Shown: piece after piece, positions 13,922-26,420 of the stretch
Position numbering within the stretch: the first letter of the stretch is position 1
Layout: each line of letters begins with the position of its first letter
Source of the DNA: Otis tarda
Lineage: Eukaryota > Chordata > Aves > Otidiformes > Otididae
Direction: 5' to 3'
Assembly (NCBI GenBank): GCA_026413225.1
Contig: CM048591.1
Coordinates: 46,769,803-46,833,802, forward strand
Length of the DNA: 64,000 bases
Notes under the pieces: model-generated
Database searches by the model: none
Seen by the model: only the letters and a program-made list of their open reading frames with translations
What the model was told of the DNA's origin: nothing
Position numbers and translations under genes: made by a program

Positions 13922-14383
13922 CCAACCAGTTCAGCTCTGGAGCCCCTGGCATAAGAAGGACATGGGCCTGTTGGAGAAGGTCCAGACGAGGGCCACGAAG
14001 ATGATGAGAGGGCTGGAGCACCTCTCCTATGAGGACAGGCTGAGGGAGTTGGGGCTGTTCAGCCTGGAGAAGAGGAGGCTTCGGGGAGACCTTGGCCTTC
14101 CAGTACCTGAAGGGGGTCTACAGGAAATATGGGGAGAAACTTTTCAGCAGGGCCTGTTATGATAGCATGAAGGATAATGGAAAACAGAAGGAGGTAGATT
14201 CAGAGTGGACATTAGAAAAATATTGTTTACAATGAGGGTGGTGGAACACTGGAACAGGTTGCCCAGAGAGGTGGTAGATGCCCCATCCCTGGAAACATTC
14301 AAGGCCACGTTGGATGGGGCTCTGAGCAACTTGATCTAGTTGGGGATGTCCCTGCTTCTTGCAGGGAGGTTGGACTAGATGAC
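13922..14383 (+). mobile_element. CR1 LINE fragment, truncated at both ends
   Basis: Young-type CR1 covering the last ~130 codons of ORF2 (readable as [21 protein letters not shown] and [17 protein letters not shown] between about 13947 and 14087). It continues through the RLPREVV and SLETFKA-type segments and into the 3' UTR, stopping at GGACTAGATGAC without the usual ATTCTATG tail. Loss of the extreme 3' end is unusual for CR1 and points to a later deletion or an atypical insertion. A frameshift near 14090 breaks the frame. Confidence 0.93.
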
Positions 14384-17300
14384 TAGATATCAACTGGCAA
14401 GCCCTTGGATCACAGCACATGGCAGCCCACGTTACCTGCCTGTGTTCCAGACTGTGATGGCTTAAGTATCTGCATCCAAAGAAGATTTATCTGCAGATAA
14501 TCAGATGCTAACTCAATACAATTCTCTTTACTGTTCGTAAAATAAAATTACGTCATCTGTTATTAGCAGAATATATACCTAGCTATATTGATAATGAGAA
14601 ATAACAAAGTTGGTAAGTAATATTAAAATAATCTTTAGGTATTTCACTATAAAGGCATAATTTACTGTCTAATTCAGTATGCATATTTACAATTGTATAT
14701 TAAGGACTCCAGAGGATTTTAGTTCCTGCCAGAATAATTGAATGCCAAGCATCTGCCAACAATCAAATTTGTTAGAAAGCCTCTTAAACAGTCCAGGAAT
14801 AGAAGAAGGTAAGATAACACTGTAATAATAAGTCTAATCTCAGAGGAAGGAAAAGGAATAGAAAGGCAACAACTAATTTTAGTTTGATTAAAATTTTTCA
14901 ATTTACATATAATGCAAAAGTTATTATTTTGGTGGCAGTTATTATACTTGGTGGCAGGCTTCATAAAAATACTCTAAAATAAGATAGATGTCATTCATTA
15001 ATTACCAAGTGCCAACCAAAATAATTCTATCACGGAGCTACTTTGTGTAAGAAAGCCATATAAATTATGTGAATCTCATACACTCCTTGATGATAACCTT
15101 TGCACTTTAATTTTCTTTACATATGATTAAAGAGTGGCAAAAAATCCCATATAGTCTTCTGTTAGTAGCTTTCTTGGGAGAGATTTTTATTTAGAAACTG
15201 CATCTCCATTCAAAGTATTTGAAAAATCACTTGAGAAAAATAATTAAAATACTTTTCTGAAAAAAAAAAACTTATTAACATTAATTTCTCTTTAGGTGAA
15301 AAAATGGATCAGAACTTTCTCCTAGTACACATTTCCAGCACAGAGGCCGCTTAGCATCATGCTTTTGTCTTTTTCCCTCTGCTGCTACACAGCCCTTTCA
15401 CAGAATGCAATTCTGTTTTTAGGAAAGTAACCAATCTGTTATTCATCAAAATACGTCAAAATTAAAAATCTAGAACTAACAACCAACCACATATCATTAT
15501 TGTTTAAAATACTAGAGTAGAAGTCCAGCATTATATAATCAACCCAATAATAGATCTTATCTATCAAGTCAAGTATGCATTAAATGGAGGGAAAAAGGTA
15601 GACTTCTAAAAATGCATCCAATCTCTGAACTAAAGTACAAAGTCCTTTTACCAGTGAATTAGTAAAGTGCATCCTGCACTTTGAATCCTTGTGTTTACAA
15701 CAGAGCTTCCTGTTTGCCCAGAACAAAATAAGCTTCACCAAACTAGGTGCATGCTGCAGAAGGCGATGTTATCACCTTAATCTCTTTACTGATATCATAA
15801 TGATGCAGGCATTAACACTAAAAAATCAAGCAAAATTATGATTCCTGGTTTAAGAATAAAACCTATTACTTAGCAGCTCTAAAAGTGCAAAAAAAAATTA
15901 AAATGTTTTCCTTTCCCTGCTTATTTGAAGATTAGAGACTTCCTATGCTTAGTAGTATTGTAGGGTATGAAATATTTTTTCTTAGTACAAAGCTTAAGGT
16001 CCATCACGTGAATATGAGCTTTTGTAACTCCGAGAATGAAATTACCATAGAGATATCAGTGAAAAAAAACCTTTGTTTACTATTTATAAATATGTATCTT
16101 AGATGTAATTCACTGAAATATCTTGCATAAAACATTACTTACAACTGCAAAGCATGTACAGCCCAGAAATCCTCAAAAGAGGAAATCAGCACCAAGATGG
16201 TTAAATAAATTTATAGTTAAATAAAAACATCTGCAAAGTTACAGTGTTGATGCCCTCATCAGTTGAAAATCTGGAATCTAATGACTTTCTGTGTTCTCCT
16301 GATGCTTTTCTTCTTGTTTCAAACAACAATGAAAGTCATTGAGACCAGTCACTACAACAGCAATGTTTTAACAAAACTGAAACAGAGCCAGACCCGGAGA
16401 GTGAGCTTGGCTGTTTGCCAGCCTCTAAAGCATCTAGTATCTTCACAGAACACCGTCCATGCAGTGGAGATGCAAAAGGCAGAATATGAGACATAATATG
16501 TAGGGCTTACTTAATTAGGTAATCCATGTTTGAGAACAGTAAGACAAATATCATATAAAAGAAACTTTAAGATGATTCATGGTCTATTTTCTGCCACCAT
16601 TATAGAAATGCATTTCAAGATGCAGAACCCATATTGTGTATTGAGTCATATCACTTCCACTTTATATGCATTAACATCGGATAATCCTATTTTTCTTGTA
16701 CTCTTCATTAGTCAATATGAGATTTTATTTTAATTGGTTTAGGATTAAAGGACATCTTTACATATTTGAGCATTGACATATATTGCATACAAATTCATTT
16801 AATATTGTCCCAGATTGTCTGTTCCCTCATTCACAGTCAAGGAAATTTATTTTTTTCATGAAAATAAAAGCTTTAAAATGCTCTTTCCTATCCTTCTTTC
16901 TCAGGACCAGAAAAGACAGTCCAAAATAAATATTTTTGTAGATTACGTTAGCATTTAAACAGCCAAGTAATTTTCCTTGAGATAGCAACTTCCTTCTACT
17001 TTCTGCTGAATTTAATTAATCAGATTTTATACTCATGCAAAGGTCAGTGTCAAGCATTCCTACCAATGAATCTAAGGATAGAAGCATCTGCAAAACTATT
17101 GTCAAAACCTGCCTTAGTCAGTAGCAAATGTAGGGCCAATATTTTGGAAGACATCAAGAACAGAGAGCGGGCCCTAGAGACGATCAACCAGACACACCAA
17201 ATTGATGGTTCTAAGACTTCAGACAGAGAGCTGATATTGTAGGACCATGGGTTGGTGCAGCATGTAGGCAATAACGGGCTTCATTCTGGTGAATTTTATC

Positions 17301-17936
17301 TTCCCTATTTCTGCACATCTGACAAAGAAAGAATATAAATATACCTTGCCTGGCCATTTCTTGGCACTATTTTTGTGCTGTGCTATTGGAAGTTCCCTTC
17401 AGAACCATTAATTGTAGCTGGATTTTCAGGAATTTGGTGCACAGAGCAAATTACGTGACTGTCACCCTATGCATTCCATTGCTTATCCAATAAGTTCACA
17501 TCCACCACAGATCTGTCTCAAGCCTTCTCAATACTCTGCTGACTTTTGATCTGCCTCATTCCAGTCTGTGCATGATGAAGCAGATGGTTAATTAGGTCTT
17601 GGATAAATGCCCCAGTTGCTTTCATAGAATTCTGCTGTCATTAATTTATTTCACTCGAGAAGTGAAAGCTGAAACAGAAGTAATCATACAGTCCAGACCA
17701 TACCACTGCCTATATGTATGTAATATAGTTTAGAAGAGTTGACTGAAATTCAGATATTGTTACGGGGGTGGGGGATATTTGTGTATTGGAAAGTGTATAA
17801 ATTTTAATCCAGAAGAAAAACATAACATGTTAGTGTTTGCTACAGAGAATAATCTGAGAACATCTTCCAGCAGACACTTAATTTTATATTTTAAAATGAA
17901 ACATTCCAAATTTAAATGTGATTTCAAATATATATT
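14384..17936. other. Unique DNA, no gene established
   Basis: AT-rich up to about 17.0 kb. The part from about 17.04 to 17.66 kb is more balanced in base composition and has a longer stop-free stretch on the + strand (16952-17238), but I cannot match it to a family. A 71-codon ATG frame at 16281 starts with a hydrophobic run; its start context is poor and nothing supports it as a gene. Confidence 0.6.
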
Positions 17937-20431
17937 TGGGTCAAGATTAGAGGACAGGGACGGACAGGAGACATTACAGTGGGGGTCTGTTACAGGCTGC
18001 CTGGCCAGGAGGACAGTGCAGACAAAGTGCTCTATAGCCAGATAGGAGCAGCCTCACAGTCACAAGCCCCGGTCCTCATGGGGGAATTCAACCACCCTGA
18101 CATCTGTTGGAGAGACAACATGGCAGGGCACAGGCAGTCCAGGAGGTTCCTGGAATGCGTGGATGACAACTTCCTCCTGCAGGCGATAGAGGAGCCGACA
18201 AGGAGGGGTGCCATGCTTGACCTTGTTCTCACCAACAGGGAGGGTCTGGTGGGGGATGTGAAACTAAAGGACAGCCTTGGCTGCAGCAACCATGACATGG
18301 TGGAGTTCAAGATCCACGGGACAGCAAGGAAACTACATGGCAGGCTCTCTGCCCTAGACTTCAGGAAGGCGGACTTCGGCCTCTTCAGGGACCTGATGGG
18401 CCAAGTGCCATGGGAGGAGGCCCTGGAGGGAAGAGGGGCCCAGGAAAGTTGGTCTATATTCACGGAGCACCTCCTCCAAGCTCAGCAGAGGTGCATCCCG
18501 ATGAACAACAAGTCAGGCAAAAAGGCCAGGAGGCCTGCATGGATGAGCAAGGAACTCCTGGACCAAATGAAAGTAAAAAAGGAAGCCTATAGAGGGTGGA
18601 AGCAGGGAGAGGTAGCATGGGAGGACTACAAAGAGGCTGCGCGAGTGGCCAGGGATAAGATAAGGAAGGTCAAAGCCCTGGCAGAACTGAATCTGGCCAG
18701 GGACATAAAATGCAACAAGAAGAGCTTTTATAGGTACATAGGGGACAAAAGAAAGTGCAGGGAAAATGTAGGCCCCCTCCGGAAGGAAACCAGTGTCCTG
18801 GTTATCCAGGACATGGAGAAGGCTGAGGTTCTCAATGACTCTTTTGCCTCAGTCTTCACCGACAAGAGTTCCTGTCCCACCACCCAAGCTGTAGAAGGAG
18901 CAAGCAGGGACTGCGAGGATGAAGAACCGCCCATTGTACTCGAAAAGAAGGTTCGGGATCATCTGGGGAACCTAAAGGTGCACAAGTCCATGGGACCTGA
19001 TGAGATCTATCCGTGGGTCCTGAGGGAACTGGCGGATGAAGTTGCCAAGCCACTGGCTATCATATCTGAGAAGTCGTGGCGGTCTGGTGAGGTCCCCGAT
19101 GACTGGAAGAGAGGGAACATAACCCCCATTTTTAAAAAGGGGAATAAGGAGGACCCAGGTAACTACAGGCCAGTCAGCCTCACCTCTGTGCCTGGCAAGG
19201 TCATGGAGCAGATTCTCCTGGAAACCATGCTAAGGCACATGGAGAGCAAGGAGGTGGTTGGTGACAGCCAACATCGCTTCACCAAGGGCAGATCATGCCT
19301 GACCAATTTGGTGGCCTTATGATGGGGTGATGGCATCGGTGGACAAGGGACGAGCAACTGATATCATCTACCTGGACTTGTAGCTTTTGAGACTGTCCAA
19401 CATGACATCCTTCTCTCTAAACTAGAGAGACATGGCTTTGATGGACGGACCACTTGGTGGATAAGGAGTTGGCTGGATGGCCGCACTCAGAGAGTGGTGG
19501 TCAATGGCTCGATGTCCATGCGGAGACCGGTCACGAGTGGCGTCCCTCAGGGGTCTGTGCTGGGTCCGGCCCTGTTCAACATCTTTGTCGGCGACATGGA
19601 CAGTGGGATAGAGTGCACCCTCAGCAAGTTTGCCAATGACACCAAGTTGTGTGGTGCCGTTGACACGCTGGAAGGGAGGGATGCCATCCAGAGGGACCTT
19701 GACAGGCTGGAGAGGTGGGCCCGTGCCAACCTCATGAAGTTCAACCAGGCCAAGTGCAAGGTCCTGCACCTGGGTCATGGCAATCCCAGGCACAAATACA
19801 GTCTGGGCGGAGAATGGATTGAGAGCAGCCCTGAGGAGAAGGACTTGGGAGTGCTGGTGGACGAGAAGCTCAACATGAGCCGGCAATGCACCCTTGCGGC
19901 CCAGAAGGCCAACCGCATCCTGGGCTGCATCAAGAGGAGTGTGGCCAGCAGGTTGAGGGAGGTGATTCTCCCACTCTACTCTGCCCTGGTGAGACCCCAC
20001 CTGGAGTACTGTGTCCAGTTCTGGAGTCTCCAGCATAAAAAGGACATGGACCAGTTGGAGAAGGTCCAGAGGAGGGTCACAAAGATGATGAGAGGGCTGG
20101 AGCACCTCTTGTATGAGGCCAGGCTGAGAGAATTGGGGCTGTTCAGCCTGGAGAAGAGGAGGCTCCGGGGAGACCTGATAGCGGTCTTTCAGTACTTCAA
20201 GGGGGCCTACAAGAAAGATGGGGAAAGGCTGTTTAGTAGGGCCTGTTGCGATAGGACGAGGGGTAATGGTTTTAAAATAGAGGGGGGAAGATTTAGATTG
20301 GAAATTAGGAAAAAATTTTTTACAATGCGAGTTATAGAACACTGGAACAGGTTTCCCAGAGAGGTGGTGGAAGCCCCATCCCTGGAGACGTTCAAGGCCA
20401 GGCTGGATGAGGCTCTGAGCAACCTGATCTA
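17937..20431 (+). pseudogene. CR1 ORF2 (endonuclease-reverse transcriptase), inactivated
   Basis: One reading frame is open from 17937 to 19319, moves out of frame for about 65 bp (19318-19382), then returns to the original frame and stays open to the stop at 20430-20432. The C-terminal part of the AP-type endonuclease is visible ([19 protein letters not shown], then CSNHDMVEF). The RT is visible as [48 protein letters not shown] and KFANDTKL. Three active-site positions differ from the family pattern: GEFN at 18081-18092 (usually GDFN), SNH at 18285-18293 (usually SDH), and FAND at 19629-19640 (usually FADD). With the truncated endonuclease and the frameshifts, this copy should be catalytically dead. 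The gene symbol is left empty because this is a repeat-encoded protein. Confidence 0.92.
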
Positions 20432-20520
20432 GTCAGGGATGTCCCTGCTCCTTGCAGAGGGGTTGGACTAGATGACCTTTGAAGGTCCCTTCCAACCCTA
20501 ACCATTCTATGATTCTATAT
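17937..20520 (+). mobile_element. Large CR1 LINE copy, 5'-truncated
   Basis: The best-preserved retrotransposon in the window. It begins inside the ORF2 endonuclease domain, directly after AT-rich host DNA, and runs to the CR1 3' end (GGACTAGATGACC tail, then ATTCTATG near 20504-20518). It lacks the 5' UTR, ORF1 and the N-terminal part of the endonuclease. Landmarks in order are endonuclease C-terminal motifs (18.08-18.31 kb), linker, RT fingers and palm (about 18.98-19.75 kb), and thumb plus C-terminal region to 20431, followed by an ~85-bp 3' UTR. Its markedly higher GC content than its surroundings fits an inserted CR1. Confidence 0.97.
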
Positions 20521-20882
20521 TAGTGGGCTCTACATTTATTCTGTTTTAAAATTAATAATGAAAATTACTTTTCATAATAAACTGGAACATTTTTTCCCTG
20601 GTCATCTACTGTTTGCATTTTTAGAAAAACAATTTAAGCAAGAAAATATTATTTTATGTATCTGTTGTTTAGTCAGTAATAAACAGTAGCTAAATACACA
20701 TAGAATAGAAATATTTATCTGGCAACACTATCACACAACATGAAATATTGAAAAGTATATTATTGTTACTAGTTGGTATTTTTCCATATTAATTCACTTT
20801 TTCTCAACTGCATCAACATTCAAAACCAAACTTCAAACATTTCCAAAATTAAAAGTTTGGAAATAAAAGTGAATTTTAGAAA

Positions 20883-20913
20883 TATTTTAGAAATAAACCT
20901 TATTTCTAAAATA
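20883..20913. repeat. Perfect inverted repeat, 14-bp stem, 3-base loop
   Basis: TATTTTAGAAATAA at 20883-20896 is exactly complementary to TTATTTCTAAAATA at 20900-20913, with ACC as the loop. The word ATTTTAGAAAT also occurs just upstream, so this arm is partly duplicated. It is a strong hairpin, with no terminal duplication or transposase to make it a transposon. Confidence 0.93.
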
Positions 20914-21109
20914 ATCTCTTATAATCAATATAATAAAATTCTTTTATAAAAGTTTTAATTCCTGAGCAATTTAAATTATAACTCTCCAAAAAGTCCTCCT
21001 CTGTTCTACCTTGTCATTATAATTCCTGTATTTTTCTACAGAGATGCAGAAAGAAATTATTGAAAAGACCTGTTGTCATCCATACATTGACAATAGCAGA
21101 GTGTTCATT

Positions 21110-21139
21110 ATTTCCAGCCTTGTCATAAAGGCTGGAAAT
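21110..21139. repeat. Perfect inverted repeat, 12-bp stem, 6-base loop
   Basis: ATTTCCAGCCTT at 21110-21121 pairs exactly with AAGGCTGGAAAT at 21128-21139 around the loop GTCATA, followed by a short T-run. The GC content of the stem is above that of its surroundings. There is no neighbouring gene to which it could act as a processing or termination signal. Confidence 0.93.
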
Positions 21140-24100
21140 TTTTGTATTCCCATTGCAGTGTTTAGATCCTGTCCCTTACTCAAATTTTACTTTTTGAGCT
21201 CTTTTCTTGTTCTCTGACTTTCTCTTCAACTTGTTATCCATGCAGCATTAATGTCTTTTGTAGTCATTTATCTTCCCGAAGATCTCTGATTTTTCTAGCT
21301 GTTATCTCACCTGTTTTGTCTCTCAATGTTAAACATACATCCCATAGAAAATTCTAATTTCCCTGTTGTTCACAAATTAATACACAATTTAAATCTGACA
21401 GGCTGTGTCATTTAAGAAAGCATTCCATAGAAAGGTCATACAAAAAGCGAATCTTGATGACATAACTGGAACAAAAATTACTTCTCCTATACCACATACA
21501 GTTGCCCAGGGTTGTAAAATATTAAGTGCTACAGAATTCTGGTATTTGTGCAGTGTGCAATTGATCATGATGGGGCAGGAACCAGCACGTTTCAGCCTTC
21601 CTAGGACATGAAGAGCCCCAAAGATATGCAATATGCAAAGTATGTATTTAGGTTGCTAAATATGATATAGCATACTGAGATGGCCTGTGTATTCAAATCC
21701 TTCATCTCCTTTACAGTACTTTCCCTTTACTCTTGCTGTGCACTTCTGTCGCATACTGACTTTTGAAAGTCTGTTGTTGCACAACATACTAATCTAGGCC
21801 TTGCAATGCATCATTTATAAAACCTGAGAGTGAGCAATGGTAACAATGGCTTTGAAGTGAAATAAAATAAGTGTTTGATACACTCTATAGTAATATGAAA
21901 AGCTCTTCCCAGTCAACTTCTGAATTTACTTCTAAAATTTACAATGCATTATTTTGAACATATTATCAGCAGGATTTCTTGTGCATCAGTGAGTCTCCAG
22001 TATGTATCAACAAGGCACAGAAATTTCCTTGGATTATGGTAGAGGATTCTGTTGAGACATTCATTCATTTTGCCATGTTACCTTGTAAGTCCCACATGCC
22101 ACCTTTTTTTCCTAGTTATGTCAAGAAGAAGGACACATAATCAAAGAGAAGCCTGTCCTTGGAAAAATGAATTCACACTTAGATATTTGTAGCTGATTTT
22201 GTCCATACAAACCAAGTTATAAATCTAGCTTCCAATGTCTGCAATTGCTTTCTGGAGTACATGCTTTAATTTCTAAGTTGAATTAAATTATTTTGGGTTT
22301 AAAAATAGGACTCCTTCCTTCATGGCATGTAGTGGTTGTTTAAACAACACAGAAATAATTTCAGTATTCTTCCCTTTCTGCAGAACAGTGGGGAGTATGG
22401 AAAATAAAATAAATATTTAATTTAGTAATATAAATTAGCCCTTCCAGATCAATAAAATCCATAGTTAATTATTCTTGTATATATATTCTGGTCTTTTATA
22501 TTTCTGAATCCTTTTTTTTCCTTAGCAAAAGGAAAAAACATGTAAACTGGAAGAAGGACAGCAAAGGTTCTTGTACTTAGCTAAGAAGTAAATATTCAAA
22601 AAGTCACACAGAAAGGAAATCTTAACAGATACCAAACAAGCTTAACTGAACATTTTGTAGGACAAACTCTATGTAACTACATGTAAAACTGTTCAAAGGG
22701 GTTTGAAAGTTTCTGGGGTTTTAGGAGATCTTGCATTATTTTAATTTTTAATATTAATGCAGCAAAAAGTTTTCTCTTACTTAAATATCACCGAGTGCAG
22801 TATACATAGACTTATAGTAAATTAATTTTAAAGTGAGAGATATATTATTCTTTCAAACTTCGAGAGCAAGTAACATCCCTTATTCGTATGCTAGTGTAAA
22901 ACAAATAAGCAAACAAGATCCCAGCTGTGCTCTATAGAGCATGCTTGCCTTACTTTTACATGGCTGCTAAAATTCTTTTTTTCTCTTCTTAAGATCAATC
23001 AATGTTGTTATTTTCAGTAAAATTGTGTGCTTCAAACAAAAGAAAACCAAGAAGAACAGATGCAGAATAACTGATTTATATTACATACCATCTTACAAGA
23101 AGATACCCATCAAATTATTTTTGAACAATTTTAAAATTCAAAATAATTTTGAGATACATATAAATATATAATAAAATATTATTCCAGCAAATGTCATTAA
23201 AATCATTCGACACTTTTTCATGAGCTTAAATGGAACTTTTAGGTATTAATGAGAACCCAAGATTTGAAGTTTAGTATAACAAAAGGCAGATTAAGGAATA
23301 TTTTGAAAGGATGGCTAGCAAAACTTCTATTATCAGTGCCAGCATTATGTTACTGAACCTAGCTTGCAAGAGTATATGATCCTGAGTCCTGCCATAACAA
23401 CAACAAAAAAAACGATAAGAAATTTATTATATTCTGTACTATGATAGACCATAATAACATGCATCACAGACAAACAATATTTAACCTATGCCAAAGACTG
23501 TAATTAGCAATAAGAATCAAGGACAATAGCAGGTAGCAATCAGTTTGCTACTTCCACATAATACGCTAGGAGAAGGCATACTTTAAAAACACATCTAAAA
23601 GATTATTTTCAGGACACATTTCAGCACTGGATCTGCTTTAACAGATTTGTCAAGAATGGCTTCTTTTCCACAATTTTGTTTATCTACTAAGAGGAGAGGA
23701 GTGGAGGAACCATGGTTTTGAGAATGCTGTTTGTGGTTAATTGCTACTTAAAACACTTAAACAGGAATTTTGCCATCTCTTCCTGGAACAATAAAACAAT
23801 ATTAGAGTTTTTATTTTTCTTCCCCAGAGATTATTTTCAATAACACCTGAAGAAACAAACTTATATAAGGCCTAAAATTTTGCAGCTACATTATGCCAAG
23901 GCATTACAGTATTCAGCAAAAGATACCCAAGCATCCTCTAAACTCTAAGAGACAGCTCCACTCATGCACTTTTGCTCCTTGAATCACAAGTTCTGTTCTT
24001 GATATGTTTTTATATAATTGTTTTAATATAGTTTATAATGTTATATATTTTTAAATATCTCTTTGCCTTGTATTCTAGTTTCTTCAACTCTTTTCAAATA

Positions 24101-25899
24101 TGAATAAGTCTATCTTATTTTTTTCAAAAATTTTATGTTACCATACCGAAAAAAAAAACCCAAACAAAAACCTAGTAGTGGAGGTTATATAAAATTTTAA
24201 AGATAGAATTAAATTGATTTATAAAGATAAGTATAAACCTCACTACCTCTACATGGTGGTTATGTTCACCACCAGTTCACCTATCATAATGGTTTAGTGT
24301 GCTGATCCACATTTTTTCCACTAAATTACTTTTTATGTTTTTTTTATGTTGTGAAGCATCCCAAGTAAGTATTGGTTTCTATTATACTAGAATAACTTAT
24401 TTCAGTCACTGAGCTCTGTACTCATGACAAAACAATTCCCCACAGAGTGCTAAATGTTCTGACTCATCTGTCAGTTCAAATTGTGCTGACATTTCCAACA
24501 TTCCTAAATTGGTTAGCTTGGCCTTTTACCTCTGAAAAACACTGAAAAACATTAAATGAACTTTCATTTTCTTTTTCTAATAAAAATTGAGTTTCAGATA
24601 GACCTCTCCTAGTTTCTTGTTTCTAGGTCTGTACTAAGTAGCTTAAAACAGTGCCTTTAGTCCAGGCCCTAGATGATAGTATCAAAGGTAAAGTGTATTC
24701 TTATGTACAGAGGAAGTAGAAAGATGGCCCTGGTTTCACATAAAGCATCCTTCACATAAAGGTCACATCAAGGTTCCTTTTCTTAGGACAGGATGAACCT
24801 CACTTTTCATTTCCCATAAAAATTACAAACAAATGTCACTTATCTTGGACTAGTTGTCTCATTTTTGACAATTCACAGGAACTTAATTCTTAGTATGACT
24901 TAAAAGTGACAAGTGATCTCAGCAAGAAATACCATATAACAATGAAGGGAGGTCCATGAAAAGATCAAACTTTTGTAGATGGCAAAGAAACTCTGGACGT
25001 TCTAAGCAAACTCTTAACAGAGGAGGTAAAAAAAAAATATAGGTAGAAAGCAATGAGAGAGGTTATTAAAAAGAATCTTGATAAAACTTCAAGTTGTGGT
25101 CAAATGAAGGAAGTGGTATGATCATTAACTTTGGTAGGCTAATTACAAAAAAAAATGAAAACTCTTTTCTGGCTTGCTGAATTGCAAAGATCATTAAAGT
25201 TAACAATCCTATTTAAAATATATTATCAGCAGGAATGCTGATATTGGCCTAGGAGGCTGATGGATAACTAAGATTTGAAAAGACTGATCAAATACAAAGG
25301 CACGGCAGTACAAAAGAAAGGATCTCTTGACTCTTTTTCTTTTCAAGGTGTTAAGGAATTAAAATCTTCTCTAAGGAGAACCTATTAGATGATTGGTTTC
25401 AGACTGAACTGTAAGTAGAAGCTGAGATAAGTAGGCAAAATGAGTGGACAGAACCGACAATGACCAGGTGGGTTTCTTCCAGAAATCCCTGAACAAAGAA
25501 TGGCTGAAAGGCCTCTGCTGTTGACAACCTCTTGCACAAAATTGTTTCAGCATCAATAGCAAAGAAGTTGACAATTATTTTACTAGTTTCTAAAAAACTT
25601 TTGAGACAAACTGAAGATCTGCAGCTAAAATAATTTACCTGTTGTGGCCAAAGCAGAAGAAATTACTTTGAATCACAGAGTTCATGAACTCAGAGGCAAA
25701 TACGATATATATTACAGGAGAATTAACACAACTCCTGGAAAAACAAACATGCCTCAAGAATGCTCCTGGAATACAGAGAAGAAGCATATAAGCATGCGGA
25801 AAAGAAATGTCAAGCTGAAATTTCCATTTGAAATAAAACTACATTGTTGGAGGCCAAGAGGTAGCTACTTGCTTAACTAAAACAGGAAGCAAAGGTCAA

Positions 25900-26420
25900 G
25901 TCAGTTTTTAAATAGAACAAAGTTATTTGAGACCTGCTCTGAAGCCCAGGCTCAATATTTCCATAAATGACCTGGGAAATATGCTGAACAGTAGCAGAGC
26001 AGAAACTGCTGATTGTATTAAGCTATTCAGCGTAATAAAGATGAATGTTAATTATAAAGAAATGTAGAGAACGGCATGAGACTTAGCAGTTTAGATAAAT
26101 GTCAAGTGATGAAGTTGGATTAAATCCTAAACTTCATACACATATTGATGGATATTCTCAAGCTCACAAAAAAAAAAGTTGATGGAGTCTATTATAATAG
26201 ATAGACCTCCGAAACTGTTGGCCAAATATTCTGTCATGGTGAAAAAAGTGAAATACCTATATGAAATATATATGAAAAGCTATGCAGAGCAAGATAGAAA
26301 GCAACACTATGCCTTTGTGTTAATTATTAGAAAACATGAATTTTGAGTATGTGTGCAGTTCTTTTAGGACTTCCTGGTCCCTCCCCCTAAAAGAGAATCA
26401 AGCTGGTAAAGGCAAATTAT
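25900..26420 (+). mobile_element. Possible very old CR1-like LINE relic
   Basis: Weak evidence. A segment near 25.96-26.03 kb reads NDLGNMLNSSRAETADCIKLF in one frame, resembling the block just before and at the CR1 RT catalytic site. Near 26.36 kb a TTAGGACTTCCTGGTCCC stretch resembles the later W-x-P region. Stops and frameshifts are frequent and no 3' terminus is visible. It could equally be unrelated AT-rich sequence. Confidence 0.3.

Larger units (their letters stand above)
20521..25899. other. Long AT-rich unique stretch, no gene seen
   Basis: Contains two strong perfect hairpins (20.88 and 21.11 kb) and many A/T homopolymers. No CR1 or LTR terminus, exon or RNA gene is recognisable. 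The part after about 24.9 kb has longer A-rich, purine-biased runs and may be a very old LINE relic, but I cannot show it. Confidence 0.6.

Noticed and set aside
19422-20342. 306-codon minus-strand open frame opposite the 18-kb CR1
   Set aside because: Antisense shadow of CR1 ORF2. The + strand frame matches the RT; the minus frame matches nothing and appears, in pieces, opposite other CR1 copies too.
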